Positions 9,257 to 18,525 of a DNA stretch of 64,000 nt are shown here, piece after piece. The position numbers and the translations under genes were made by a program. The stretch is taken from positions 762,634 through 826,633 of the forward strand of contig NZ_JAGYPM010000002.1 in NCBI RefSeq assembly GCF_018343665.1, in the 5' to 3' direction. The notes under the pieces are model-generated. The model was given only the letters and a program-made list of their open reading frames with translations. It was not told the DNA's origin and searched no databases. Within the stretch, counting starts at the first letter, position 1. Every line of letters starts with the position of its first letter. This DNA is from Cytobacillus citreus (GTDB lineage: Bacteria > Bacillota > Bacilli > Bacillales > Cytobacillaceae).

Positions 9257-9348
9257 CTTAAGCTCAACTAGTTAATTAGTGTAATTAAATGGTTGGAGAG
9301 TTTTTTGTAAAAGATGAAAAATTACAAGTAAGAAAGGAAAAAGAAGAA

Positions 9349-10530
9349 ATGGCCCTCATAGTTATATGTGCATTATTTTTGCTTGGTTACGGCATATGGG
9401 AACAACGCTGTCATCAGAAGCGACTTGACTCCATTCCAATCCGTGTAAATGTTAACGGTATCCGAGGAAAATCAACTGTAACTCGACTTATTACAGGTGT
9501 TATTCAAGAAGCTAATTATAAGACAGTGGGTAAAACAACTGGTACATCAGCAAGAATGATCTATTGGTTTACAGATGAAGAAAAACCGATAAAGCGTAGA
9601 CCAGAAGGTCCTAACATTGGGGAACAACGCCGTGTAGTAAAAGAAGTGTCAGACTTAGAAACAGAAGCACTTGTCTGTGAATGTATGGCTGTTCAGCCTG
9701 ACTATCAATTAACCTTTCAAAATAAGATGATCCAAGCAAACATCGGTGTTATCGTTAACGTTTTGGAGGACCACATGGATGTAATGGGACCTACATTAGA
9801 CGAGGTTGCAAAAGCTTTTACAGCGACTATTCCATATAATGGTCATTTAATTACAATCGAAAGCGAATATTTAGAGTTGTTTAATCAAATTGCAGCTGAA
9901 CGTAACACAAAAGTTGTTGTGGCTGATAACTCAAAAATTCCAGAGAAATTCCTGCGGCAATTTGACTATATGGTATTCCCGGATAACGCATCCCTTGCTT
10001 TGGCGGTTGCAGAAGCACTAGGTATTGATGAAGAAACAGCGTTCCGTGGCATGTTAAATGCACATCCGGATCCAGGGGCAATGCGTATTACTAGAATCGG
10101 GGACAAAGTAAATCCATCATTCCTTGTAAATGGCTTTGCCGCAAACGATGCTTCATCTACCTTAAGAATCTGGGAGCGTGTAAGCACGTTGGGATATAGC
10201 ACAGAATCTCCTATCGTCATTATGAACTGTCGTCCAGACCGTGTAGATCGTACTGAACAATTCGCACGAGACGTACTCCCTTATATAAAAGCTGAAGTAG
10301 TAATTGCAATCGGAGAGACAACAGCACCGATTACAGAAGCTTTTGAACAAGGCAAATTAGATACGAAAGAGTATTGGAATTTAGAGGAATGGACAACAGA
10401 TGAGATTATGGATCGTCTTCGTCCATACTTGAAAGGCCGTGTCGTATACGGTGTAGGAAACATTCACGGTGCAGCAGAGCAGTTAATTGACGTTATTATG
10501 GAACTAAAAATAGTGCAAAAAGCCAGCTAA
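9349..10530 (+). CDS. pgsB: Poly-gamma-glutamate synthase PgsB (CapB)
   Basis: The ATP-dependent ligase subunit that elongates poly-gamma-glutamate at the membrane. The chosen ATG gives 393 residues, the same length as B. subtilis PgsB. It starts with a short hydrophobic segment (ALIVICALFLLGYG) and then the P-loop GIRGKST at residues 37-43. The Mur-ligase-like region continues with GKTTGTSARMIYW, NVLEDHMDVMGPT and GVGNIHGAAE. An in-frame ATG 20 codons upstream would add a charged stretch not present in homologues. It begins a pgsB-pgsC-pgsA operon with 15-nt and 5-nt gaps. Confidence 0.95.
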   Translation: MALIVICALFLLGYGIWEQRCHQKRLDSIPIRVNVNGIRGKSTVTRLITGVIQEANYKTVGKTTGTSARMIYWFTDEEKPIKRRPEGPNIGEQRRVVKEVSDLETEALVCECMAVQPDYQLTFQNKMIQANIGVIVNVLEDHMDVMGPTLDEVAKAFTATIPYNGHLITIESEYLELFNQIAAERNTKVVVADNSKIPEKFLRQFDYMVFPDNASLALAVAEALGIDEETAFRGMLNAHPDPGAMRITRIGDKVNPSFLVNGFAANDASSTLRIWERVSTLGYSTESPIVIMNCRPDRVDRTEQFARDVLPYIKAEVVIAIGETTAPITEAFEQGKLDTKEYWNLEEWTTDEIMDRLRPYLKGRVVYGVGNIHGAAEQLIDVIMELKIVQKAS

Positions 10531-10545
10531 ATAGGAGGAACATCA

Positions 10546-10995
10546 ATGTTTGGATCAGATTTATATGTAGCACTGGTGCTAGGAGTTACACTAAGCCTTA
10601 TTTTTACGGAAAAAACAGGCGTATTGCCAGCAGGGCTTGTTGTACCCGGGTATTTAGCGTTGGTTTTTAATCAGCCAGCAGTTATGTTAGTAGTATTTTT
10701 GATTAGTATATTAACATATTTGATTGTAACTTATGGGGTATCAAGATGGGTTATTTTATATGGAAGAAGAAAATTTGCAGCGATGCTGATTACAGGAATT
10801 TCTTTAAAGCTGATATTTGATTACTTTTACCCTGTTATGCCGTTCGAAATCTTTGAATTCCGCGGCATTGGAATTATCATACCAGGATTGATAGCGAACA
10901 CGATTCAAAAACAAGGGATGCCATTAACAATTGGCAGTACGCTTCTATTATCCGGTTTAACATTCGGTATTTTGAACGTATATTACTTGTTCTGA
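10546..10995 (+). CDS. pgsC: Poly-gamma-glutamate biosynthesis protein PgsC (CapC)
   Basis: This 149-residue integral membrane protein is collinear with B. subtilis PgsC. Markers are the N-terminal MFGSDLYVALVLGV, the middle LPAGLVVPGYLALVFNQP and GRRKFAAMLITGISLK, and the C-terminal RGIGIIIPGLIANTIQKQG. It has about four to five membrane segments. PgsC associates with PgsB in the ligase/translocation complex. AGGAGG precedes the ATG by 7 nt and pgsA follows after 5 nt. Confidence 0.95.
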   Translation: MFGSDLYVALVLGVTLSLIFTEKTGVLPAGLVVPGYLALVFNQPAVMLVVFLISILTYLIVTYGVSRWVILYGRRKFAAMLITGISLKLIFDYFYPVMPFEIFEFRGIGIIIPGLIANTIQKQGMPLTIGSTLLLSGLTFGILNVYYLF

Positions 10996-11000
10996 GGTGT

Positions 11001-12203
11001 ATGAATATGAAGCGAAATTTAAATTTCAAAGAAAAACTACTCATTTTCATTAAGAAAACAAAGTATAAAAATCTCAAGTACGCAGCGATTATAACTCCCA
11101 TTCTAATCTTATCGTTAGTGATAACAACATGGATGGGGCGAACTGAGGAAGTTGAAAATGTGGAGCCACTAAAAGATCAAAAACTTACTATGACAATGGT
11201 AGGGGATGTTATGCTGGGACGACATGTTGAAGAAGTCATTAAACAGCACGGAGCGGATTATCTATTCCGATATGTGAAGCCTTATTTTGATAACTCAGAG
11301 TATGTAAGCGGAAATTTAGCAACTCCTATTTTAAAAGATGAGGTATCAAACTACTCAGAAGCTGACAAAAGTATTCATTTGCATACGGACTCAAGCGCAA
11401 TACAGGCTGTTAAAAATGCAGGATTCACTGTCATGAACTTGGCAAATAACCACGTGATGGATTATAAAGAAAAAGGTTTACTAGACACACTTGATACATT
11501 CGAAAGCTCTAATATGGATTATGTGGGAGCTGGAAAGAACCGAAAAGACGCTAAGGAACAAATCAACTATCAGGATGTAAACGGCGTTCGAGTTGCAACC
11601 TTAGGATTTACTGATGAGTTTGTTTCAGGTGACATTGCAACAAAGGAACAAGGCGGTGTATTAAGTGCCAATCCAGACGTGTTTTTTGAAATGATTGCAA
11701 AAGCGAAAGATCCTAAACAAGGAAACGCAGATTTAGTTGTGGTGAATGTACATTGGGGACAAGAATATGATACAGATACGAGCCCTCGTCAAAAAGCGCT
11801 GGCAAAAGCGATGGTAGATGCAGGGGCAGACATCATCATTGGACATCACCCTCACGTACTTCAATCTTTTGATATATATAAACAAGGAGTTATTTTCTAC
11901 AGCTTAGGTAACTTTGTATTTGATCAAGGCTGGACACGTACAAAAGATACGGCAATGGTACAATACAACCTAGAAGATAATGGGAAAGCCACGATCGATG
12001 TAGTGCCATTACAAATTGAAGAAGCAACACCAAGACCAGCAACAGGCTATTTAGAGAAGGAGCGAATTTATCGCCAATTAACGAAGGAAACTACGGAAAA
12101 TGTACTTTGGTCCGAGAAGGAAGATAAGTTGCAGATTATTGTGAACCATAAGCATGTAATAGATCACATGAAAAAGCGCGAACAAAATGAGGAAGGATCG
12201 TAA
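11001..12203 (+). CDS. pgsA: Poly-gamma-glutamate export/synthesis protein PgsA (CapA)
   Basis: This 400-residue CapA-family protein has a cytoplasmic basic N-terminus, a membrane anchor near residues 27-46 and a large extracellular metallophosphatase-like domain. Family motifs are MVGDVMLGRHVE, MNLANNHVMDY, VVNVHWGQEYD, DIIIGHHPHVLQ and YSLGNFVFDQGWTR. PgsA is needed for polymer export and chain extension. GAGGTGT precedes the ATG at 11001; a second in-frame ATG two codons later is also possible. The remains of a CapD/GGT-like gene follow directly. Confidence 0.94.
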   Translation: MNMKRNLNFKEKLLIFIKKTKYKNLKYAAIITPILILSLVITTWMGRTEEVENVEPLKDQKLTMTMVGDVMLGRHVEEVIKQHGADYLFRYVKPYFDNSEYVSGNLATPILKDEVSNYSEADKSIHLHTDSSAIQAVKNAGFTVMNLANNHVMDYKEKGLLDTLDTFESSNMDYVGAGKNRKDAKEQINYQDVNGVRVATLGFTDEFVSGDIATKEQGGVLSANPDVFFEMIAKAKDPKQGNADLVVVNVHWGQEYDTDTSPRQKALAKAMVDAGADIIIGHHPHVLQSFDIYKQGVIFYSLGNFVFDQGWTRTKDTAMVQYNLEDNGKATIDVVPLQIEEATPRPATGYLEKERIYRQLTKETTENVLWSEKEDKLQIIVNHKHVIDHMKKREQNEEGS

Positions 12204-12600
12204 GAAACCTAAATCCGGAGCGGCCTTATTTTTCGACTACCGCGAAACATCTCCGGACACTGAAAGAGAAGCTATCTCAGGTGTTCCGGGCTTAGTAGCC
12301 AGCATGCAGTATGCGCAGAATAAATATGGAAAGTTAACGATGAAAACTTTGCTATAACCAGCGATTCACTATTCTGAAAATGGATTTGAAGTAAATCAGG
12401 GGTTAACAATGCACTTGGCGAATGCTAAATCAAGAGTTTACTCAAGTAAGACCAGCTTGTTTTATCCTAACAACAAAGCAATTGATTCCCTTTAAAGCGC
12501 CAACCGTGCTGAAAAAACAAGGGAAAGAGACAATCGGAATCGGCTCGCCGGGCGGAAACATTCCTTAAATACTGATGTAGGTCATTTACGAGCACTTGGA
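12196..12600 (+). pseudogene. Remnant of gamma-glutamyltransferase/CapD-type gene
   Basis: Three GGT-like blocks are readable. The first is FFDYRETSPD with AISGVPGLVASMQYAQNKYG. After an in-frame stop comes PAIHYSENGFEVNQGLTMHL. The last block has APTVLKKQGKE and IGIGSPGGNIP followed by a stop. The signal peptide and the middle of the protein, where the autocatalytic threonine lies in this family, are missing. Its place between pgsA and pgsE is that of capD in the B. anthracis capBCADE operon, where CapD links the polymer to peptidoglycan. Loss would leave the polymer unanchored; this last point is inference. Confidence 0.8.
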
Positions 12601-12647
12601 CTTCTCCGTAATACATAGGTGAAAACTTTTGATAAGGGGATAAGAAA

Positions 12648-12806
12648 ATGAAAGTAGTAAAAAGCGTAACAAAATGGATTTTACCTATTGTGATTATAGG
12701 TGCACTACTTTTAACAATGAATGCTTTTAAACGTACAGATACATTAACACCTGATGAACAACAGAAAATTAATCAAAATACAAATGTAAAAAATGGGGCT
12801 GTTTGA
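12648..12806 (+). CDS. pgsE: Small poly-gamma-glutamate accessory protein PgsE (CapE)
   Basis: This 52-residue protein has one membrane segment ([14 protein letters not shown]) followed by [19 protein letters not shown]. That is the pattern of B. subtilis PgsE/YwtC and B. anthracis CapE, which support polymer synthesis. The ribosome site AAGGGGAT lies upstream of ATG. The last codons (Gly-Ala-Val-stop) are formed by the terminal sequence of an IS1182-like remnant that begins at about 12795, so the native tail has been replaced. The core is intact and the protein may still work. Confidence 0.82.
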   Translation: MKVVKSVTKWILPIVIIGALLLTMNAFKRTDTLTPDEQQKINQNTNVKNGAV

Positions 12807-13423
12807 TAAGTCCCTAAAAGTAAAGCAGCTAAGGAAAACGAAACACTTTTCTTTAGCTGCTTTTTTATATGGAGAATTTTTCAGGAAAGTAGCTAGGCGA
12901 AGCCCTGCTACTTTCAATATGTTGTGGGCTAATGCCACAATCCCAAACTCGACATTACTTTATCGAGGCCCCGCAAGGAAAACCTGCGGAACGACCGATT
13001 ACCCTTGATGTGACCGAACACACTTTCCACCGACTTTGCGTTGAGCGTAGATAGTTGCTTTTTCATCACATTCAAGGGCTGTTTTTGCCTTTGCTTTCAT
13101 TTCTACAAAGACCGTATTCCAGTAAACTTGACGATTCCTGTTACGATCGCCAAAGGTTTCGTTCTGTTCATTATATTTAGCTAGTCGGGGCAAGAAATTC
13201 TCCCGAATCAGCTTTAAAGGTTTCTGTTTCTGGAAGAAGTGTCATTTGCGTGTTATAATTTTCAGTAGTAATCTTCGGATTGCACATAAAAAAATCGTCC
13301 TTTCTAAATGTTGGTTTGGTCACTTACATTTTACTAAATAGGACGATTTTTTTGGACATTTTTAAAACTTTTTGAAAAAGAGGCTGCAGAAAGTCAGTTT
13401 CACTGACTTTCTGGACAGCCCTT
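12795..13423 (-). mobile_element. Decayed IS1182-family element, internally deleted
   Basis: The left end begins GGGGCTGTTTGATAAGTCCC, typical of this family's termini. The right end finishes in a GGGCTGTCCAGAAAGTC sequence (minus strand) that also forms a stem with its neighbour at 13381-13423. About 630 bp remain, against roughly 1.6-1.9 kb for complete elements. The left end overlaps the last codons of pgsE. I could not identify a target-site duplication. Confidence 0.65.
12838..13287 (-). pseudogene. IS1182-family transposase remnant
   Basis: On the minus strand the start MCNPKITTENYNTQMTLLPE is followed after an internal deletion by C-terminal pieces. These are VYWNTVFVEMKAKAKTALE, ATIYAQRKV and, in another frame, FGIVALAHNILKVAGLRLAT, all characteristic of IS1182 transposases. 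The central catalytic part is missing and at least two frame changes occur. It cannot encode an active transposase. Confidence 0.68.
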
Positions 13424-13500
13424 TTATATTATAGTACAGCTATTTTTGTAAATCGGCTAAGTGCTGCGTTTTGATAATAGACTGTATAAGGAGTTTATAG

Positions 13501-14214
13501 ATGATACGAAGAATACTCATTGGTATATGTGTAATCTTACTATTAATTGGTGTTGGGATAATTATGCGAGAAAAGCCAAAGGGATATAAGGAATATAAGA
13601 GTTTTACAGAATTGCAGAAATATGAACGAGAAAATATAGATTATCGGATTAAAGCCTATCATCGCAATCCAGAAATATTAGTGATGGCGATACATGGAGG
13701 AAATATAGAAATTGGTACAGGTGAAGTAGCTGTCGATCTCGGAGAAAAGCTGAACTCCAGCACATATGTATTTGAGGCACTGAAACCAAAGGATAACCAA
13801 ATGCTTCATATTGCATCAACCTTGTATGATGAACCGACCGCAGTCAGTATGGCCAAGGAAGCAAAAACCATTTTATCTATACATGGATATCATGACGAAA
13901 AAAAAGAAAACGTATATATCGGTGGCAGAAATGACGAATATAAGAAAATCGTGAAGAAATACTTGAAAAAAGAAGGATTTCATGTAGAAGAAGCACCTAG
14001 GAATCTCAAAGGAACACAAAAAAATAACATCGTAAACCGAAATGAATTGGGAGAAGGTGTTCAATTAGAATTATCTACAAAGCTAAGAAAAAGCTTTTTT
14101 AAAGATGATGACTTCGCAATGAACAATAGAAAACAGGAAACAGAAGAATACGATAAATTTGTAGAAGCTTTGGAAAAAGCAACTTTAAAGTATAAGCAAA
14201 AAGAATTGGAGTAA
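13501..14214 (+). CDS. Poly-gamma-glutamate hydrolase family protein (PghP-like), membrane-anchored
   Basis: This 237-residue protein has an N-terminal hydrophobic anchor or uncleaved signal (ILIGICVILLLIGVGIIM). A zinc-hydrolase domain of the phage PghP/DUF867 family follows: MAIHGGNIEIGTGEVA near residue 61, ILSIHGYHDE near residue 122, YIGGRNDEY and a late GVQLELSTKLR. HGG, the IHG histidine and the QLELS glutamate are the likely metal and catalytic residues. Family members cut poly-gamma-glutamate. Its place after the pgs genes suggests it trims or releases the cell's own polymer. AAGGAG precedes the ATG. Confidence 0.85.
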   Translation: MIRRILIGICVILLLIGVGIIMREKPKGYKEYKSFTELQKYERENIDYRIKAYHRNPEILVMAIHGGNIEIGTGEVAVDLGEKLNSSTYVFEALKPKDNQMLHIASTLYDEPTAVSMAKEAKTILSIHGYHDEKKENVYIGGRNDEYKKIVKKYLKKEGFHVEEAPRNLKGTQKNNIVNRNELGEGVQLELSTKLRKSFFKDDDFAMNNRKQETEEYDKFVEALEKATLKYKQKELE

Positions 14215-14244
14215 CAAATGAAAAACCATATTGATTAAATATGG

Positions 14245-14280
14245 AAAAGGCATCCGAATGGGACATTCGGAATGCCTTTT
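14245..14280 (+). terminator. Terminator after PghP-like gene
   Basis: AAAAGGCATCCGAATG pairs with CATTCGGAATGCCTTTT around GGA (one mismatch), forming a long stem that ends in a T run. Confidence 0.8.
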
Positions 14281-14417
14281 GTCTACAATCTGAGGCACTA
14301 AAATTAGTTCCACTTATTATCTTATTGTGCAATCAATAACTCTTATATATTCTAAACTTTTTGGGGAATTGTTTCACAATTGCAACAGTTATTGTGTCCG
14401 CCATTTGCACCGGCTAG

Positions 14418-14603
14418 ATGAATATGAATAGAATTCAAGCAGAGGTAATGCCAGCAAATGAGATTTCCAAAAAAATTCTATTAAAAAATGGTTTTATGAA
14501 GGAAGGATTGCTAAGACAAGCGAACGTTTGGTCTGGAAAAGGAATAGTTGATTTAGAAATATATAGCATACTTAAAGAGGACTATATGAATAGTAATTTT
14601 TAA
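14418..14603 (+). pseudogene. C-terminal fragment of a GNAT acetyltransferase (RimJ/RimL type)
   Basis: The 61 codons read MNRIQAEVMPANEISKKILL, then KNGFMKEGLLRQ and YSILKEDYM. This is the last third of a RimJ/RimL-like ribosomal-protein or small-molecule N-acetyltransferase. The acetyl-CoA-binding Q/RxxGxG/A motif and everything upstream are absent, and no ribosome site is obvious. It is most likely a decayed remnant. Confidence 0.65.
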
Positions 14604-14975
14604 AATATATGGATATTTCCATATAATAAGAAAACACTTACGAATTCCTGGCAATCATGTTAGCGTCACTCAACATAACAGGAGGGGTTCGTAAGTGTTT
14701 TTCACTTTACTAGGATAGTTATTTTCTACATGTTGAAAAAAGTACATCAGAAATGCGTTGTCCCTTGTGTGAATATCTGTCTGCCCTTGTCCAGGACTGG
14801 AGAACAGGGAAGATATGTGATTCACTAGTCTTAAACAAACTTAGTCTTCCTTCTTCAGCTTTTCTTAAGGTAGTTGATGAAGGAGCTACTTAAGATTGGG
14901 AACCAATCTAGCTAACTTAATTCTGGGATTGTGTTGAAATCACAGAAAGTGGTGAAGGGACATAAATATTAACTT
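14604..14975. other. Intergenic region between acetyltransferase fragment and brnQ
   Basis: About 370 nt. Apart from the strong hairpin at 14632-14700 I see no gene or recognisable site. Confidence 0.4.
14632..14700 (+). terminator. Long-loop inverted repeat ending in T run
   Basis: AAACACTTACGAA and TTCGTAAGTGTTT are perfectly complementary 13-nt arms separated by about 43 nt, with T-rich sequence after the right arm. It could act as a terminator or be a remnant of a small repeat element. Confidence 0.55.
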
Positions 14976-16322
14976 TTAACTAGCCATTTTAATCGTCCTG
15001 TCAGGTTCTTTCTTTGATTTGGCTACAATCAAACCGATTAAAAATCCGATTAGGCCTGTGACAATCCAGCCAGCGCCATTTTCAAATAATGGAATGAAAC
15101 CAAAGATGTTATTAATGGTTTCCGGTGCAATAATGCCGTCCTTTAAAGCATCAAGAATGGCAACAAATCCCACGCCAATCATTGTTCCAATATAAACCGA
15201 TTGATGACCTTTAAACAAATTATTTGTAAATATTAAAACGATTAAAGCAATGGCCAATGGATAGAGTAAAAGCAAAATAGGAGATGCTAATGTTAGAATT
15301 TTGTTGAGACCAAAGTTTGTAATGATTAAGCTAAAAATGGAAAAGAGAATTAACCACTTTTTATAAGAAATGGAAGGGACAATTCTTTCGAAGTATTCGG
15401 ATACAGCTGCTAAACAGGCAACATTTGTTGTGATTCCTGTTAAGAATATAATGGTCCCGATGATATAAATTCCGATCTGTCCGAATAGAACTTTTGAGCT
15501 TTGTGCTAACACTTCTCCGCCATTTTCCTTAAACCCAATGGCGTCGACGCTTGAAGCACCAATCCATGCCATTGAGGTTTGCAGCCCGACCAAGCCGATA
15601 ATAGTCACGATTCCTGCTTTAATAAATATCTTTGATACTTCCTTTTCAGACTTTATTCCTAAGGAACTGATCGATTTAATGAAAATTCCTCCAAATACAA
15701 AGGCGGCAAGAACGTCCATCGTGTAGTAGCCTTGTACAAACCCTTTCAAAAAAGCGTCAAAGCTTTGAATATACTCTCCTTGAGGTTGTCCAATACTTCC
15801 CATTGGTGTAAAAATTGACTTTCCAATTAGCAATAATAATAATATTGCAAATATAGGAGTGATTATTTTTCCAAGCCGATCGACAAATTTTGTTGTATTC
15901 CATGAAAGCAAGATCGTTAGTACGATAAATATCGTAGAGAAAATAAACAAATAAAGACTGCCATCTGATTTCATTTCTACTAAAGGATGTATGGCAATTT
16001 CATATACGACAGAAGTTGTTCTCGGGATTACATAAATTGGCCCAAGCGCTAAGAATAGTAAAATTGAGAATATGGTAGCGAACACGGGGTGAACTCTTCC
16101 TGATAGTTTTTCAACTGTTCCTCCTCCGCGTGTTAAAGCTATGATAGCTAGTAAAACTAAGCCTACACCTGTAATTAAAAATCCACCCATGGCAATCCAA
16201 GTATTTGTTCCTGCCTGTTGGCCTACCATCGGAGCGAATATAACGTTACCAGCGCCTAAGAACATAGCAAAGAGCATGAGACCAATTACAATCACTTGCA
16301 AAAATGATACTTTCTTTTCCAT
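14976..16322 (-). CDS. brnQ: Branched-chain amino acid transport system carrier BrnQ
   Basis: This 448-residue, 12-segment LIVCS-family symporter carries the N-terminal FAMFLGAGNVIFAPMVGQQAG and the GPIYVIPRTTSVVYE loop characteristic of BrnQ. It imports leucine, isoleucine and valine with Na+ or H+; some Bacillus members also move proline-like or other small amino acids. It is the last gene of the minus-strand set racemase - proline dehydrogenase - brnQ, which suggests that here it may take up proline or a related substrate. AAGGAGGAG precedes ATG. The linkage to proline is inference. Confidence 0.9.
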   Translation of the reverse strand: MEKKVSFLQVIVIGLMLFAMFLGAGNVIFAPMVGQQAGTNTWIAMGGFLITGVGLVLLAIIALTRGGGTVEKLSGRVHPVFATIFSILLFLALGPIYVIPRTTSVVYEIAIHPLVEMKSDGSLYLFIFSTIFIVLTILLSWNTTKFVDRLGKIITPIFAILLLLLIGKSIFTPMGSIGQPQGEYIQSFDAFLKGFVQGYYTMDVLAAFVFGGIFIKSISSLGIKSEKEVSKIFIKAGIVTIIGLVGLQTSMAWIGASSVDAIGFKENGGEVLAQSSKVLFGQIGIYIIGTIIFLTGITTNVACLAAVSEYFERIVPSISYKKWLILFSIFSLIITNFGLNKILTLASPILLLLYPLAIALIVLIFTNNLFKGHQSVYIGTMIGVGFVAILDALKDGIIAPETINNIFGFIPLFENGAGWIVTGLIGFLIGLIVAKSKKEPDRTIKMAS

Positions 16323-16450
16323 TGATTCTCCTCCTTAAGATACAAATCGAGGATGACATTTAATAAGGAGGGATGGATATTCGTCCTCCGCTCTATTATA
16401 AATATTATAGTAGTATTATAACATTTCAGTCATCTTAGTTTTTACACTAT

Positions 16451-17422
16451 TCATTTTTTACTTAATCTTCCTAAAATAAAGGCTCCAGCTCCAATTCCAA
16501 TTAGTGTATTTGTTTTTTTAGAAAACACCTGTTTTGCAACAAGATTGAGATTTTGTGGACGTTCAGCTAATCGGCGCATGAAATAGCCATACCAATCATT
16601 TCCGAATGGGACATATGTGCAGAAATTATAGCCTTCCTTGGCAAGCTTAAGCTGTAAATCTTTTCTAAATCCATACAGCATTTGGAATTCAAATTTTTCT
16701 TGCGGAATATTATTCTTTTTCGCAAAATTTTTCACATGATCTATGACATGGTGGTCATGGGTTGCGATTGATGTGAATTTCCCGTTTAACAAGTGATATT
16801 CAATTAGCTTGATGTAGTTTCGGTCAATATCTTTTTTGTCTTGATAGGCTAAGTTTTCAGGCTCCTTATAAGCACCTTTTACGATTCTTAAGCGATAGTT
16901 TTCATATTTTTTTATGATTTCTTCAGATTGATAGAAGTATGCTTGAATGACTGTGCCGAGATTATCATATTCTTTCGAAAGCTCATCGATAATATCAAAA
17001 GATGGCTGCAGATGGCCATAATCCTCCATGTCAAAGTTAATAAAAATATTATACTCGTATGCTTTTGCAACGATTTCCCTTAAGTTCTCCAAACAGAAGC
17101 CATATTCAATATCTAAGCCAAGCTGGGTAGGCTTTAAGGAAATATGAGCATCCAAATTATTTTTATGAATAGCCTCAATAACGCCCAGAATTTGATTCAT
17201 AGCCTCTGTTGCTTCCTTTTTTTCAAAAACAAATTCACCTAGATTATCGATTGTTGCCGAAATGCCATTTTCATTTAACTTTTTGACGCTTTCGACCATT
17301 TCCTCTATATTTGTTCCGGCAACAACAGATTGGGCGCCAAGTTTTAGTCCCCATCTTTTTGCCCCGCTGTTAAGAACTTTATTTTGTGATAGCATCATAA
17401 AGAAGTCTCTTGTTAAAGCCAA
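16451..17422 (-). CDS. Proline dehydrogenase (ProDH, PutB type)
   Basis: FAD enzyme oxidising L-proline to pyrroline-5-carboxylate. The TTG start six nt after GGAGGT gives 323 residues, close to the B. subtilis PutB length. The upstream 18 in-frame codons contain the ribosome site itself. Barrel motifs include ISLKPTQLGLD, NFDMEDYGH, RLRIVKGAYKEPEN, SIATHDHHVID, FEFQMLYGFRKD and the C-terminal FMRRLAERPQN, which holds substrate-binding arginines. A short hydrophobic C-terminus (IGIGAGAFILGRL) is unusual and might touch the membrane. No pyrroline-5-carboxylate dehydrogenase is adjacent. Confidence 0.92.
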   Translation of the reverse strand: MALTRDFFMMLSQNKVLNSGAKRWGLKLGAQSVVAGTNIEEMVESVKKLNENGISATIDNLGEFVFEKKEATEAMNQILGVIEAIHKNNLDAHISLKPTQLGLDIEYGFCLENLREIVAKAYEYNIFINFDMEDYGHLQPSFDIIDELSKEYDNLGTVIQAYFYQSEEIIKKYENYRLRIVKGAYKEPENLAYQDKKDIDRNYIKLIEYHLLNGKFTSIATHDHHVIDHVKNFAKKNNIPQEKFEFQMLYGFRKDLQLKLAKEGYNFCTYVPFGNDWYGYFMRRLAERPQNLNLVAKQVFSKKTNTLIGIGAGAFILGRLSKK

Positions 17423-17493
17423 AGTAATTACCTCCATTTTTTGCACTTGCTGCTGCAGTGACAAGCACTTTTCCAATTTATAATTTGGTTAGA

Positions 17494-18480
17494 TTATTTT
17501 AATAGAAATCCTTCTGTATATGGATCTGTCTCATCTAATAAGAATTTATGAACGCCTGTTACCCATGCAGATCCTGTGATTTTTGGAATGATGGCTTCAT
17601 ATCCTTTTACGTTTGTAAAATCAACGACCTCCCCTTTAAACTGTGATCCAATGATGCTTTCTTGAATAATTTGCTCATTTAGTTCAAGCTTCAAGGTTGA
17701 TAGTTTTGCACATGTTCCTGTTCCGCAAGGGGATCTGTCGATTTGGCCATCTCCAAAAACAACGGTATTTTTATAATGATTTTCATCTAGCTGAAGGCTG
17801 AATTCAACAAGGTCAATGGTCGTTATTTCCGGAATTTCGGGATGCTCAATAACCAATTGTTCATTTGCTGCCTTCCTGATGGCCATGCCAATTGCCGCGA
17901 TTTGATCTTGTTCATCAATGTCTAATTTAAAATTGAATTGTTCAGCATCCACTATGGCGAAAAAACTTCCCCCAAACGCAATATCCATCTTAATTAACCC
18001 TAAGTCTTCTACTAAAACGCTTACATCCTTTTTAAATAAAAACGCTGGAACATTAATAAAGGAAACTTCTTTCACCTTATCGTTTTCGTATGCTACATGG
18101 CATTCAACAATACCAGAAGGCGTGTCAAGGAATACCTTGTCCTTTTTAGCGATGAGGCCATTATTTATAGCAATTGTGACAGAGGCAATCGTACCATGAC
18201 CACACATGTTCAGATAACCGCCGCTATCCATAAATAGGACACCGAGATCGCAATCAGGATTGCATGGCGGTGTTAATATGGCACCGAACATATTTAAATG
18301 ACCTCTTGGTTCATGCATTAGAAGTTTACGAATATGGTCTAATTCGGATTCTAAATATTGTTTCTTCTGCATCATTGTATTTCCTTGAACGCTAGGAAGA
18401 CCGTCAACAATAATTCTGGCTGCCTCTCCCATCGTATGGGCATCAATTGTTTGAATATAATTTTCCAAAGTTAACATCAT
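17494..18480 (-). CDS. Proline racemase / hydroxyproline epimerase family protein (PrdF-like)
   Basis: The 328-residue protein has both catalytic cysteines of the proline racemase family: the first in NMCGHGTIA and the second in DRSPCGTGTCAK. A threonine at the first position would indicate 3-hydroxyproline dehydratase, so racemase or 4-hydroxyproline 2-epimerase is favoured. Long stretches (EPRGHLNMFG, CNPDCDLGVLFMDSGGYLN, GGSFFAIVDA, PKITGSAWVTG) match clostridial PrdF. AGGAGG precedes the ATG. It lies first in the sigma-54-driven operon with proline dehydrogenase, so it probably converts D-proline or a hydroxyproline epimer to an oxidisable form. Confidence 0.88.
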   Translation of the reverse strand: MMLTLENYIQTIDAHTMGEAARIIVDGLPSVQGNTMMQKKQYLESELDHIRKLLMHEPRGHLNMFGAILTPPCNPDCDLGVLFMDSGGYLNMCGHGTIASVTIAINNGLIAKKDKVFLDTPSGIVECHVAYENDKVKEVSFINVPAFLFKKDVSVLVEDLGLIKMDIAFGGSFFAIVDAEQFNFKLDIDEQDQIAAIGMAIRKAANEQLVIEHPEIPEITTIDLVEFSLQLDENHYKNTVVFGDGQIDRSPCGTGTCAKLSTLKLELNEQIIQESIIGSQFKGEVVDFTNVKGYEAIIPKITGSAWVTGVHKFLLDETDPYTEGFLLK

Positions 18481-18525
18481 ATTTGCAACCTCCTGATGAT
18501 ATTAATGGTGACTACGTAGCTAATG

